DNA of 60,914 nt from Oscillospiraceae bacterium (lineage in GTDB: Bacteria > Bacillota > Clostridia > Oscillospirales > CAG-382). Each line of letters starts with the position of its first letter. Positions within the stretch are counted from its first letter, which is position 1. The notes beneath the pieces were generated by a model. That model was given only the letters and a program-made list of their open reading frames with translations, was not told where the DNA came from and did not search any database. Below are positions 25,121 through 35,035 of the stretch, one piece after another. A program made the translations under genes and the position numbers. Where the stretch lies: positions 1 through 60,914 of the forward strand of contig SVRW01000015.1 of assembly GCA_015064625.1 (NCBI GenBank), in the 5' to 3' direction.

Positions 25121-27343
25121 ATGAGCACACTCGTGATTGTTGAATCACCTACAAAAGTTTCTACAATAAAAAGCTTTTTGGGAAAGGGTTACAAGGTAGT
25201 TGCTTCAAAAGGACATATCCGCGACTTACCCAAAAGCAAATTCGGAGTCGATATTGAAAATGGGTTTGAACCCCAATATATAAATATACGCGGTAAGGGC
25301 GACCTTATAAAAGAACTGAAAAAAGAAGCAAAAAAAGCCGATAAAGTTCTCCTCGCAACTGACCCTGACCGTGAAGGTGAAGCTATATCTTGGCATTTAT
25401 CCATTGCTTTAGGTCTTGAACCTGAAAAGGTTAAAAGAATAAGTTTTAACGAAATAACAAAAAACACTCTTAAGGAAGCTATTAACCACCCAAGAGATAT
25501 TGACGAAAATCTTGTAAACGCACAGCAAGCAAGAAGAATACTTGACAGAATTGTTGGATACAAATTAAGTCCGTTTCTTTGGAAGAAAATCAAAAACGGC
25601 TTATCTGCAGGACGTGTTCAATCCGTTGCAACAAGAATTATTGTTGAACGTGAAAAAGAAATAAGAGATTTCCAATCCAAAGAATATTGGAATATAAATG
25701 CTATTTTGAAAAATGCTTCGGGAGAAGTTGTTACCGCAAAGTATTACGGAGATAAATCCAAAAAGCTTGATATAACAAACGGAACCGATGCTTCAAGAAT
25801 TGTTGAACAATGCAAAGACGGTATTTTTTCAGTGTTTGACGTTAAAAATTCCGTTACACACAGAAAGCCACAAGCTCCTTATACAACGTCAACCATGCAG
25901 CAGGATGCAAACAGACGCTTCGGGTTCAGAGCCCAAAGAACAATGATGGTAGCACAGGAGCTTTATGAAGGTATAAATTTAGGAGACAGAGCGAGTCATG
26001 GTCTTATCACTTATATGAGAACTGACTCTCTCAGAATTTCCGATGAAGCAAGAGATAATGCAAAAAAATTCATTATTGAACGTTTCGGTAAAGAATATTA
26101 TCCTTCTACCCCAAACATTTACAAGATGAAAAAAAGCTCTCAGGATGCCCATGAGGCTATCCGTCCTACAGACGTCACCCTCACTCCCGAGATGATCAAA
26201 AACAAGCTTTCAGCCGATCAATACAAGATTTATAAAATGATCTGGCAGAGATTCATTGCAAGTCAGATGAAGCATGCTGATTTTGATACTATACAGTATA
26301 AATTTGATTGCCAAGGCAACGTATTTGTAGCAGGTGGATACGTTGTTAAATTTCCAGGATATCTTACTGTTTACGGTGCGGAGAAAGACGTTGAAGAAAC
26401 TGAAAACGGTGACATGACCGCAGGCAAGCTTCCTGCCCTCTCCATGAATGAAGGACTCAAAGCAGAAAAAATCACATCAGAACAGAAATTCACAGAGCCT
26501 CCTCTCCGCTATACTGATGGTACGCTTACAAAGGTATTAGCAGAAATGGGCGTTGGCAGACCATCCACCTTTGTTCCAACCATTACCACAATCATAAGCA
26601 GAGGTTACGTTGAAAGAACGGGAAAATTCTTAAAGCCTACCAACATTGGCGAAATAACAGTTGATTTAATGATGGAATCATTTTCCAACATAATTGATTA
26701 CAGCTACACGGCTCAAATGGAAGAATCTCTTGAAGATATTTGTGCTGGAGAAGCAGACTACAAAAAGGTTCTTCAAAGCTTCTACGATGACTTTATCGAG
26801 CAGTTACACGGAGCTGAAAAAACTCTCGGCACAGAGAGAATTGAAATACCAAGCATTGAAACAGATATTATATGCGAAAAATGCGGAGCGAAGATGGTTG
26901 AAAAAAGTGGTCGTTTCGGTAAATTTGCTGCTTGTCCAAATTATCCTGCTTGTAAAAACACAAAAAAGCTCACACAAAGCGGAAAAGTTGAAAAAGAACC
27001 CGAAGTTTCCGACAAGAAATGTCCTAAATGCGGAAGCGATATGATTCTCAGAAGCGGTGCATATGGCAATTTCTATGCATGCTCAAAATACCCTGAATGT
27101 AAAACGACAATTGCTTGTCTAAAAGAAGCAGGTGTTAACTGCCCCGACTGCGGAAAAAGAATTGTTATCAAACAAGGCAAAAGCAAACGTACTTTTTATT
27201 CTTGTGAGGATTATCCGACCTGTTCTTTCTCGAGCTGGGATATCCCTCAAAACAGAAAATGTCCTAAATGCGGAAGCATTGTTCTGAAGAAAAAGTCAAA
27301 GGAAGCGTATTATTGCGCTAATAAATGCGGTTGGAAAGAATAA
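25121..27343 (+). CDS. topA: DNA topoisomerase I (type IA)
   Basis: This 740-residue enzyme relaxes negative supercoils. The Toprim domain has VIVESPTK and the metal-binding DPDREGE at 81-87. The active-site tyrosine is Tyr298 in GLITYMRTDS. The C-terminus carries four C4-type zinc ribbons (CEKC..CPNYPAC, CPKC..CSKYPEC, CPDC..CEDYPTC, CPKC..CANKC). Length matches clostridial TopA. It follows dprA by 44 bases. Confidence 0.96.
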   Translation: MSTLVIVESPTKVSTIKSFLGKGYKVVASKGHIRDLPKSKFGVDIENGFEPQYINIRGKGDLIKELKKEAKKADKVLLATDPDREGEAISWHLSIALGLEPEKVKRISFNEITKNTLKEAINHPRDIDENLVNAQQARRILDRIVGYKLSPFLWKKIKNGLSAGRVQSVATRIIVEREKEIRDFQSKEYWNINAILKNASGEVVTAKYYGDKSKKLDITNGTDASRIVEQCKDGIFSVFDVKNSVTHRKPQAPYTTSTMQQDANRRFGFRAQRTMMVAQELYEGINLGDRASHGLITYMRTDSLRISDEARDNAKKFIIERFGKEYYPSTPNIYKMKKSSQDAHEAIRPTDVTLTPEMIKNKLSADQYKIYKMIWQRFIASQMKHADFDTIQYKFDCQGNVFVAGGYVVKFPGYLTVYGAEKDVEETENGDMTAGKLPALSMNEGLKAEKITSEQKFTEPPLRYTDGTLTKVLAEMGVGRPSTFVPTITTIISRGYVERTGKFLKPTNIGEITVDLMMESFSNIIDYSYTAQMEESLEDICAGEADYKKVLQSFYDDFIEQLHGAEKTLGTERIEIPSIETDIICEKCGAKMVEKSGRFGKFAACPNYPACKNTKKLTQSGKVEKEPEVSDKKCPKCGSDMILRSGAYGNFYACSKYPECKTTIACLKEAGVNCPDCGKRIVIKQGKSKRTFYSCEDYPTCSFSSWDIPQNRKCPKCGSIVLKKKSKEAYYCANKCGWKE

Positions 27344-27356
27344 CGAGGTTTAACTG

Positions 27357-28346
27357 ATGAATGACATAATTATTGCAGTTGATATAATGGGCGGCGACAA
27401 AGCCCCAATCGAGATAGCCAAGGGTGCAATAGCAGGAGCTAAAGAAAACGGAGTTAAGCTTTTACTTTGCGGTGCAGAATCCGAAATCAAAAACGCAATA
27501 GAACAATTCGACGGGAAAAACGTAGTTGCAGATACTATTTTCACAGACGTTTTTATGACAATGGAAGATTCTCCGATGTTCGTTATGAAGGAAAAGGTTG
27601 AAAGCTCCATGTCAAAAGCTGTTACAGCTTTGAAAAACGGTGAGGCACACGCAGTAGTAAGTCCAGGTAACACAGGTGCTTTATTCACTGCCGCTTCTCT
27701 TACTGTAAGACGTATAAAAGGAATAAGAAGAGCCGCACTTGGTGCAGTTCTCCCTTTGGAAAAGCCCTTTTTGCTGTTGGACTCAGGAGCCAATCCGTCT
27801 GCATTACCCGAAAACCTTGAACAGTTTGCGCTTCTCGGCTCAATCTACGTTGAAAAGGTTCTTGGGATTTCAAATCCTAAAGTTGGACTTCTTAACAACG
27901 GGACTGAAGAAACGAAGGGGAACGAGCTTTGTCTTGCAACTCTTCCGTTGCTTAAAGAGTTGCCTATAAATTTCATCGGCAACTGTGAAGGCAGAGACCT
28001 TCCCTGCGGCGTTGTTGACGTTGCTGTTTGCGATGGATTCACTGGGAACGTAACCGTAAAGCTTATTGAAGGTATGGGCGTATTTTTCAAGAAAAAGCTC
28101 AATACAATGTTCTACGCCTCCCCCATTACGAAACTTTCAGGACTTCTTGTAAAACCAGAGCTTAAAAAGTTGAAAAAATCCATTGACCACCGTGAATTCG
28201 GAGGCGCACCTTTCCTTGGAATTGCAAAGCCAGTTATAAAGGCTCACGGTTCATCAGATGCAAGAAGTATTGAAACCTGCATAAAACAAGCTAAGCTTTA
28301 TTATCAGTCAAACGTTGCAGAAATTATTTCAGAAAATCAGAAATAA
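27357..28346 (+). CDS. plsX: Phosphate acyltransferase PlsX
   Basis: The product is 329 residues. It makes acyl-phosphate from acyl-ACP for the first acylation of glycerol-3-phosphate. Typical motifs are IIAVDIMGGDKAP at the start, HAVVSPGNTGAL, LLDSGANPSA, LLNNGTEETKGN and VCDGFTGNV. The usual downstream acpP gene is absent; rnc follows 18 bases later. Confidence 0.95.
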   Translation: MNDIIIAVDIMGGDKAPIEIAKGAIAGAKENGVKLLLCGAESEIKNAIEQFDGKNVVADTIFTDVFMTMEDSPMFVMKEKVESSMSKAVTALKNGEAHAVVSPGNTGALFTAASLTVRRIKGIRRAALGAVLPLEKPFLLLDSGANPSALPENLEQFALLGSIYVEKVLGISNPKVGLLNNGTEETKGNELCLATLPLLKELPINFIGNCEGRDLPCGVVDVAVCDGFTGNVTVKLIEGMGVFFKKKLNTMFYASPITKLSGLLVKPELKKLKKSIDHREFGGAPFLGIAKPVIKAHGSSDARSIETCIKQAKLYYQSNVAEIISENQK

Positions 28347-28364
28347 AACGTCAGGAATACAGAA

Positions 28365-29090
28365 ATGGAAAACAATACCTACTCCCCCTCTCTCAAGCCT
28401 ATAGATATGCTTGAGAAAGAAATAGGGTACATATTTAAAAATAAAGAATATATACAGACAGCTCTTACCCATTCTTCGTTTTCAAATGAAAACAAGCACA
28501 AGGACAAGAAAGCCGTTGACAACGAAAGGCTTGAGTTTTTAGGAGATTCTGTCTTATCTATAATCACCTCTGAATATTTATTTTCCCTTAATTCTTCATT
28601 TAACGAAGGTGATCTGACAAAGACGAGAGCCGCAGTTGTATGCGAAAATTCTCTTTACGAGATTGCTGGCAAAATATCCTTGGGAGATTACATACTCCTT
28701 GGAAGAGGAGAAGTTCTCACCCACGGCAGAGGAAGAAAAAGCATTGTAGCTGACGCTTTCGAAGCACTCCTTGCCGCTCTTTATCTTGATGGCGGAATGG
28801 AGACTGTAAAAAAATTTCTTCTTCCATTCATAGTTGAAGCAACAGAACAAACAATGAAAACAGGAAACGGAGATTATAAATCCACTCTTCAGAGAATTGT
28901 TCAACAGACGCCAGAAGAAATTCTTGAATACAAGCAAATATCCGAATCAGGCCCTCCCCATGACAGAAGATTTACCTTTCAGGTATATCTCAACAGCAAT
29001 CTGTTAGGTGAAGGAAGCGGTAGATCAAAAAGAGCAGCGGAGCAAGAAGCCGCTAAAGAAGCTTTGAAGCTTTTAGGCGAAGACGTATAA
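28365..29090 (+). CDS. rnc: Ribonuclease III
   Basis: The product is 241 residues. It cleaves double-stranded RNA in rRNA and mRNA processing. The catalytic signature NERLEFLGDS is at 53-62, a second acidic cluster is at VADAFEALLAALYLDGG, and the dsRNA-binding domain occupies about 165-237 (DYKSTLQRIVQQ to SKRAAEQEAAKEAL). It lies between plsX and smc on one strand. Confidence 0.96.
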   Translation: MENNTYSPSLKPIDMLEKEIGYIFKNKEYIQTALTHSSFSNENKHKDKKAVDNERLEFLGDSVLSIITSEYLFSLNSSFNEGDLTKTRAAVVCENSLYEIAGKISLGDYILLGRGEVLTHGRGRKSIVADAFEALLAALYLDGGMETVKKFLLPFIVEATEQTMKTGNGDYKSTLQRIVQQTPEEILEYKQISESGPPHDRRFTFQVYLNSNLLGEGSGRSKRAAEQEAAKEALKLLGEDV

Positions 29091-29113
29091 TTTTTAAAGT
29101 GACGGTGTAAAAT

Positions 29114-32100
29114 ATGGTTTTTTTATCTTTGGAAATGCAAGGATTCAAATCCTTTCCCGATAAAACGAAAATAACCTTTGACAAAGGCGTAACCGCCATT
29201 ATAGGTCCTAACGGAAGTGGAAAATCGAATATTTCCGATGCAATACGTTGGGTTTTAGGAGAAATGTCTGTAAAAAGTCTTCGTGGTTCAAAAATGGAGG
29301 ACGTTCTTTTCAGTGGAACTCCAACAAGATCACAAGCCAACTCTGCTCACGTAACTATAAACTTTCTTACGGAAGAAAATGAAGAGCTGAGCGTTACAAG
29401 AAGATATTACAGAACAGGTGAAAGCGAATATTACCTCAATCAGAAGCAGGTTCGTCTTAAAGACGTTTACGAACGTTTTTACGACACAGGTATCGGTAGA
29501 GAGGGATATTCTGTTATTGGTCAGGGTAAAATCTCTGAAATCCTTTCTCAAAAAGGTGATGAACGCAGAAGCGTTTTTGAAGAAGCGGCGGGAATATCCA
29601 AATACAGATATAAAAAAATAGAATCAGAAAGAAAGCTGGAAGCTACAGAAAATAATCTCGTCAGAATCAACGATATTATGACGGAGGTTTCGTCACGCCT
29701 TGTTCCCCTTGAAAAAGAGGCGGAAAATGCGAAAAAATTTCTCGCCTTGTCTGAGGAAAAGAAAAACCTTGAAATTACACTTTGGCTTGACAGAATCGAT
29801 AAACTGAAGGTTGATATTGAAAGCCTCAGAAAAGTTTTCGAGGAAGAAAGCAACGAGCTTACAAAAACAGAAGAACAGTGTGCTCAAATAGAAACGGAGA
29901 TTGATGATATCCTTCATCAAGGATATGAATCTGCCCGATTGGTTGCGGAATCACGTCAAAGATCTTATAACATAGGATACGAAATAAAGGATACCAAAAA
30001 TGAAATAGAGCTTATAAAAAATAACTGTTCTCACGCAACTGACAGAATTTCCGCGTTGGACGAAGAAATAAAACGCATCAAAGGACAGCTTGACGAAGCA
30101 GAAGAAGGTAAAAAACGTCTAACGGATGCTCTTGAACAATCAAAGCTTCGCCTTAAGGAAAAGTCTGCAAAATTCAAAGAAGCCACAGAAAAAGCAGATG
30201 GTGAAAAACAAGGTGTCTGGAAATTAAGAGAAGAAATATCAAATACAAACCAATCAATCAACGAGGAAAGTCAAAAGCTTTCCGAATATTTGGTTGCAAA
30301 AACAAAGCTTTTATCTAATCTTGAAAATATATCGCAAAATAGCTCTGAAGCTAAAGAAAGACTCAATGCTTCCGTGGAAAGATATAATAATCTTTTAAAA
30401 ATTGCAAACAATGCATCAGAAAAAGCTGAAGAATTAAGAAACAAATATGACGTTGCCGCAAGAGACCTTGCATCAACTAAAATCAAAATTGACAAAGCAA
30501 AGGAAAATATTGTTTCCAAAGAACGTGAGATTTCAAAAATTGATATCGAAATAGACTCTCTTACAGAGAAAAAAGAATATCTTGAAAGAATGGAACGTTT
30601 ACTTGAAGGATATTCAGGTTCTGTAAAAGCTATTTTGCAAGCGCCCAAAGATGAACTGAACGTAAAAACTCACGGTATAGTTTCATCTGTAATTTCAGTT
30701 GATGAAAAATACGTTGTCGCTATAGAAACTGCCCTTGCCGCATCGGCACAGTTTATTATCGTTGACGACGAAAACGATGCAAAAAAATGTATCAATTATC
30801 TCAAACGCACGAAAGGCGGCAGAGCTACCTTCCTTCCTCTTTCCATAATCGAAGGTCAGAGCTGTAATACAAAAGAGATTGAAGCTCTTGACGGTTACGT
30901 TGGTGTGGCATCAGACCTTTGTGTCTACGATAAAAAATACAGCTGTGTAGTCAAGGATCTTCTTGGAAAAACCGTTATTGCCGAAGATATTGACAGAGCA
31001 TCAGAAATTGCAAAAAAATCGGGATTCAAAATTAAAATCGTTACCTTGGACGGTCAGGTTATTCATCCAGGCGGAAGCTACACGGGCGGTTCATCTGCAA
31101 AAAAAGCAGGGGTTCTGACAAGAGCCATGGATATTGAAAAGCTGGAAAAAGAAATTAAATCCAAAAAATCCCAGCGAGAGACCGAAGAAGAAATACTTGC
31201 ACAGCTTAATACAAAGCTCAATGAAGAAGAAGCCGAAAACGGCAAAAACCTAAAGAAGCATGAAGAAATATCGGAGGAATACAGAAAAGCTCTTGAAATT
31301 AAAAGCTCGGAGCTTACCCGCGCTGAAGAAGAAAAGAGCAGACTTTCCGATATAAAAGCACAGCTTGAAGGACATAATAAAGCAACCGAAGAAATAAAAC
31401 AGCTTTTAATTGACGCAGAAAAAGAATGTGCTTTCGTTGAAAAATCTATAGAATCATTAAAAAATCTTCTTTCAGAACAAAATGAAAAACTGTCCGTGAA
31501 AGAAAAAGAAGAAGGATTATCCGCAGAGACCGCATCAAAGCTTAACGCCGCTTTAATAGAAGAAACAGCGTCCGCAAATGCACTTATTGAAAAGCTTTCG
31601 GAATCAGAACAAAACTGTCTTAATCTTTCTTCAAATATCACAGAAAAGCAAAGTGAAAAAGCAACTGCTTTATCAATGCTTGATGGCTCGGACAAACATA
31701 TCGATGAGCTTAAAGAAAAAATTGAACAGCTTAAACTAAAAAAAGAGGAAGAAGAAAATTTAGCCAAGGAGATTTGTGATAAGCAGACCGAAAACGAACA
31801 TAAAATCGGCGAGCTTCGCGAAAAGTTAAAAGTCGTATCCGCTGGAAAAGACGTCTTGATAAAGAACGTTACACGTCACGAGAATCGTCTTACTTCTATT
31901 ACAGAGGAATACGATGGAATAATAAATTCTCTTTGGGATGAATATGAATTGACTTATTCCACGGCAGAACCTTACAGAATAAGCACCGATGATATTAAAA
32001 AGCCTTCTGCAAGACTTTCTTATCTTAAAGGAGCTATAAAGAGCCTCGGTGTTATAAACGTTAATGCAGTTGAGGAATACAGAACAACTAAAGAACGTTA

Positions 32101-32680
32101 CGATTTCCTTTCAGAGCAAGTTAACGACCTTAATAAAACGAGAAAAAGTCTTGACGATGCTATAGCAAAGCTTGAAGAAAGCATGACTGAAACCTTCCTT
32201 GCTTGCTTTGTGAAAATAAACGAAGCATTCGGAACTGTTTTCTCAGAGCTTTTCGGTGGTGGTACGGCGGCTTGTGTTCTTCAGGATCCCGAACATCCTC
32301 TCGAATCAGGGATTGATATTACAATACGTCCTCCAGGAAAAAGTGTTAAGAGCATATCCTTGCTTTCAGGTGGTGAACAAAGCTTTGCCGCTATGGCGCT
32401 TTACCTATCGTTGCAAGCGATAAACCCCGCTCCGTTCTGTATTTTTGACGAAATTGAATCTGCTCTTGACGAAATTAACGTTGTCAAGTTTGCAGAATAT
32501 ATCAAACGCCACAGCACGTCAACCCAATACATTGTTATCACTCACCGCAGAGGAACTATGGAAAGAGCTGACACGGTATACGGAATTCTTATGCCTCAGA
32601 AAGGCATTTCCGATTACATTAAGCTGAACCTTAATACAGCAAAGCAGGATGCAAAAAAATACGGCATCAAGAGCGAATAA
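29114..32680 (+). CDS. smc: Chromosome segregation protein SMC
   Basis: This 1188-residue condensin ATPase has Walker A GPNGSGKSN at 31-39. Two long coiled coils (about 165-500 and 670-1000) flank a hinge near 510-665 containing a GGRATFLPL segment and a glycine-rich LDGQVIHPGGSYTGG. The C-terminal ATPase part has the signature LSGGEQSF and Walker B CIFDEIESALD. ScpA and ScpB genes are not here. The order rnc-smc-ftsY is standard for Firmicutes. Confidence 0.96.
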   Translation: MVFLSLEMQGFKSFPDKTKITFDKGVTAIIGPNGSGKSNISDAIRWVLGEMSVKSLRGSKMEDVLFSGTPTRSQANSAHVTINFLTEENEELSVTRRYYRTGESEYYLNQKQVRLKDVYERFYDTGIGREGYSVIGQGKISEILSQKGDERRSVFEEAAGISKYRYKKIESERKLEATENNLVRINDIMTEVSSRLVPLEKEAENAKKFLALSEEKKNLEITLWLDRIDKLKVDIESLRKVFEEESNELTKTEEQCAQIETEIDDILHQGYESARLVAESRQRSYNIGYEIKDTKNEIELIKNNCSHATDRISALDEEIKRIKGQLDEAEEGKKRLTDALEQSKLRLKEKSAKFKEATEKADGEKQGVWKLREEISNTNQSINEESQKLSEYLVAKTKLLSNLENISQNSSEAKERLNASVERYNNLLKIANNASEKAEELRNKYDVAARDLASTKIKIDKAKENIVSKEREISKIDIEIDSLTEKKEYLERMERLLEGYSGSVKAILQAPKDELNVKTHGIVSSVISVDEKYVVAIETALAASAQFIIVDDENDAKKCINYLKRTKGGRATFLPLSIIEGQSCNTKEIEALDGYVGVASDLCVYDKKYSCVVKDLLGKTVIAEDIDRASEIAKKSGFKIKIVTLDGQVIHPGGSYTGGSSAKKAGVLTRAMDIEKLEKEIKSKKSQRETEEEILAQLNTKLNEEEAENGKNLKKHEEISEEYRKALEIKSSELTRAEEEKSRLSDIKAQLEGHNKATEEIKQLLIDAEKECAFVEKSIESLKNLLSEQNEKLSVKEKEEGLSAETASKLNAALIEETASANALIEKLSESEQNCLNLSSNITEKQSEKATALSMLDGSDKHIDELKEKIEQLKLKKEEEENLAKEICDKQTENEHKIGELREKLKVVSAGKDVLIKNVTRHENRLTSITEEYDGIINSLWDEYELTYSTAEPYRISTDDIKKPSARLSYLKGAIKSLGVINVNAVEEYRTTKERYDFLSEQVNDLNKTRKSLDDAIAKLEESMTETFLACFVKINEAFGTVFSELFGGGTAACVLQDPEHPLESGIDITIRPPGKSVKSISLLSGGEQSFAAMALYLSLQAINPAPFCIFDEIESALDEINVVKFAEYIKRHSTSTQYIVITHRRGTMERADTVYGILMPQKGISDYIKLNLNTAKQDAKKYGIKSE

Positions 32681-32703
32681 AATTATAAAAGCAGGAGTAA
32701 AAT

Positions 32704-33621
32704 ATGTCTTTTTTTGATAAATTAAAAGCAGGTCTTTCAAAAACAAAAGCCGCAATTACAGAGAAAATCAACAATGTTTTTTCATCCTACGATAAAATCG
32801 ATGAGGATTTTTATGAGGAATTGGAGGATGCACTGATAACCTCCGATATTGGCGCAGAAACAACAGAATATATCATTGATACTTTGAGAGCTTCTCTTAA
32901 AGAGAAGAAAATAAAAGAGGTATCTGAAGGCAAAGCAGAGCTTCTTTCCATAATGAAGGAGCTTTTAGGCGAGCCCTCCCCTCTTGTTATAAATACGAAG
33001 CCTTCCGTTATTCTTGTTATAGGTGTAAACGGTGCTGGCAAGACCACCTCAATCGGTAAGATTGCCGCTCATCTCAAGAGTGAAGGCAAAAACGTTTTGC
33101 TCGCTGCTGCAGATACTTTCCGTGCTGCAGCTATAGATCAGCTTGACGTCTGGTCACAAAGAGCAGGTGTTCCTATAATCAAACAAAACGAGGGTGCAGA
33201 TCCAGCTTCTGTTGTTTATGATTCTATAGCTGCCGCTAAAAGACAAGGAACAGACGTTCTTATCGTTGACACGGCTGGAAGACTTCATAATAAAAAGAAT
33301 TTGCTTGATGAGCTTTCAAAAATAAACAGAGTTATTGAACGTGAGCTTCCAGGATGCACTAAAGAAACACTTTTAGTTCTTGATGGCGTTACGGGTCAGA
33401 ACGGACTTGTTCAGGCGAAGGAATTTGGTAAAGCTGCAGAGATAACAGGTCTTGTTATGACTAAATTTGATGGAACGGCAAAAGGCGGCATTGTTTTCGC
33501 TGTTAAGAGAGAGCTTGGAATACCTGTCAAATATATTGGTGTTGGAGAAGGCATCGACGATTTAAGACCTTTTGTTCCCGAAGATTTTGTTGAAGCAATT
33601 TTTGAATCCAAAGATTCGTAA
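32704..33621 (+). CDS. ftsY: Signal recognition particle receptor FtsY
   Basis: The product is 305 residues with the N and G domains only; the acidic A domain found in proteobacteria is absent, as is usual in Firmicutes. The GTPase motifs are GVNGAGKTT (107-115), DTFRAAA, DTAGR (189-193) and TKFDGTAKGG. It docks SRP-ribosome complexes at the membrane. It follows smc by 23 bases. Confidence 0.96.
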   Translation: MSFFDKLKAGLSKTKAAITEKINNVFSSYDKIDEDFYEELEDALITSDIGAETTEYIIDTLRASLKEKKIKEVSEGKAELLSIMKELLGEPSPLVINTKPSVILVIGVNGAGKTTSIGKIAAHLKSEGKNVLLAAADTFRAAAIDQLDVWSQRAGVPIIKQNEGADPASVVYDSIAAAKRQGTDVLIVDTAGRLHNKKNLLDELSKINRVIERELPGCTKETLLVLDGVTGQNGLVQAKEFGKAAEITGLVMTKFDGTAKGGIVFAVKRELGIPVKYIGVGEGIDDLRPFVPEDFVEAIFESKDS

Positions 33622-33634
33622 TACAGGTGATTTT

Positions 33635-34231
33635 ATGGAAATCGTTCTCGCTACTAATAACGCTCATAAAGTAGATGAAATGACCCGAATTTTAAAGGGT
33701 ATATATCCAAACGCAGATATTAAAACCTTAGCCGACGTTGGATTTTTTGATGAAATCGTTGAAGACGCAGATACGCTTGCAGGAAATGCTCTTATAAAAG
33801 CCAAAACCATTTCCGAAAAATATAATGTTTTCACTGTTTCTGACGATACAGGTCTTGAAGTTGACGCGTTGGATGGAAGGCCAGGTGTATACACCGCAAG
33901 ATATGCTGGAGAAAATTGCAGTAAAGATGATAATATAAATAAAATGCTTAACGAGCTTAAAGGCGTTCCCGCTAATAAAAGGAACGCAAAGTTTGTATGT
34001 GTTATATGCGGTCATTTTCCTGACGGAAAAGTTATATACGGAAACGGATACTGTGAAGGCTTCATAGCCGAGGAACGTGACGGAACAGACAGCTTCGGAT
34101 ACGATTGCATTTTCTTCAGCGAGGAACTGAATAAAACCTTTGGGATCGCTTCCGCAGAAGAAAAAGATTCTGTCAGCCACAGAGCAAGAGCATTAAAAGA
34201 CTTCACGGAGAAATTAAAAAATGAGTTCTGA
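33635..34231 (+). CDS. rdgB: XTP/dITP diphosphatase (RdgB/HAM1 family)
   Basis: ATG 33635 (AGGTGA upstream) gives 198 residues with the family opening VLATNNAHKVDEM; codons further upstream overlap ftsY and add nothing conserved. Further motifs are TVSDDTGLEVDALDGRPGVYTARYAG and DSFGYDCIF. The enzyme removes deaminated purine nucleotides such as dITP and XTP. The last 11 bases overlap the next gene. Confidence 0.95.
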   Translation: MEIVLATNNAHKVDEMTRILKGIYPNADIKTLADVGFFDEIVEDADTLAGNALIKAKTISEKYNVFTVSDDTGLEVDALDGRPGVYTARYAGENCSKDDNINKMLNELKGVPANKRNAKFVCVICGHFPDGKVIYGNGYCEGFIAEERDGTDSFGYDCIFFSEELNKTFGIASAEEKDSVSHRARALKDFTEKLKNEF

Positions 34232-34970
34232 TTCAACCTTACTTGAGGGTTATACCTCAATAATGGCTTGTCTTAAAGCAGACAGCAGAGAAATATATAA
34301 AATTCTTATTGATGAAAAGCTCCCTTCAAAAAAGCCTAAAGCTTTACGTCCGTTGAAAACTAAATCAGAAAAAAAGGGTATTCCTATAGAATACGTCAAT
34401 TCCGAAATTCTTGAAAGCATGGCAACTGGAAAAACTCACGGTGGTGTTATAGCTCTTTGTGGAGAAAGAAAGTTTATTTCCCTGTCATCACTTTTGGAAA
34501 AAGCTGAAAAAGGATATTTGGTTTATCTTGACGGAATAGAAGACCCATTTAATTTTGGACAGGCAATAAGAACTATATATGCATCAGGTGCAGATGGGAT
34601 ACTACTCCCTATGAGGAATTGGATGAGCGCATCCGCTACGGTAGCAAGAGCATCTGCAGGTGCTTCAGAGCTTATTCCTGCATCCGTAATATCAGTAGAA
34701 GATATTTCTCAGATAAAAGAAAAGGGATACAAAATCATCTGCTCTGATTTAACGGATGATGCTGTAGATCACACAGAAGCCGATTTACGCTTCCCTTTGT
34801 TACTTATTGTCGGTGGTGAGAAACGAGGCATTTCCGCTTCTGTTTCCTGTCTTTCTGATGCAACTGTAAAGATATCATACGGCAGAGAATTCAATCAAGC
34901 TCTGGGAGCTGCAGAAGCAGCGTCAATCCTCGCTTTTGAGATACACAGACAGAATAAAAAGCAGTTATAA
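34221..34970 (+). CDS. TrmH-like RNA methyltransferase with an altered third motif
   Basis: The product is 249 residues. An N-terminal ribose-methylase substrate-binding domain (EGYTSIMACLKA, TGKTHGGVIAL) precedes a SpoU knot with motif 1 as LDGIEDPFNFGQAIRTIYASG and motif 2 as IVGGEKRGISASV. Motif 3, normally IPMxGxxxSLNVSVAA, reads ISYGREFNQALGAAEAASIL, so the SLN core is replaced. Motif 1 has PFNFG where PGNLG or PHNLG is usual. It may methylate a different RNA or have weak activity. It overlaps rdgB by 11 bases, implying coupled translation. Confidence 0.82.
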   Translation: MSSDSTLLEGYTSIMACLKADSREIYKILIDEKLPSKKPKALRPLKTKSEKKGIPIEYVNSEILESMATGKTHGGVIALCGERKFISLSSLLEKAEKGYLVYLDGIEDPFNFGQAIRTIYASGADGILLPMRNWMSASATVARASAGASELIPASVISVEDISQIKEKGYKIICSDLTDDAVDHTEADLRFPLLLIVGGEKRGISASVSCLSDATVKISYGREFNQALGAAEAASILAFEIHRQNKKQL

Positions 34971-35035
34971 GAAAATAAATCCAGACTAATAAACATTTTG
35001 AATTAAGTTTTTATTACTCTTGTTGGGAGATTATT

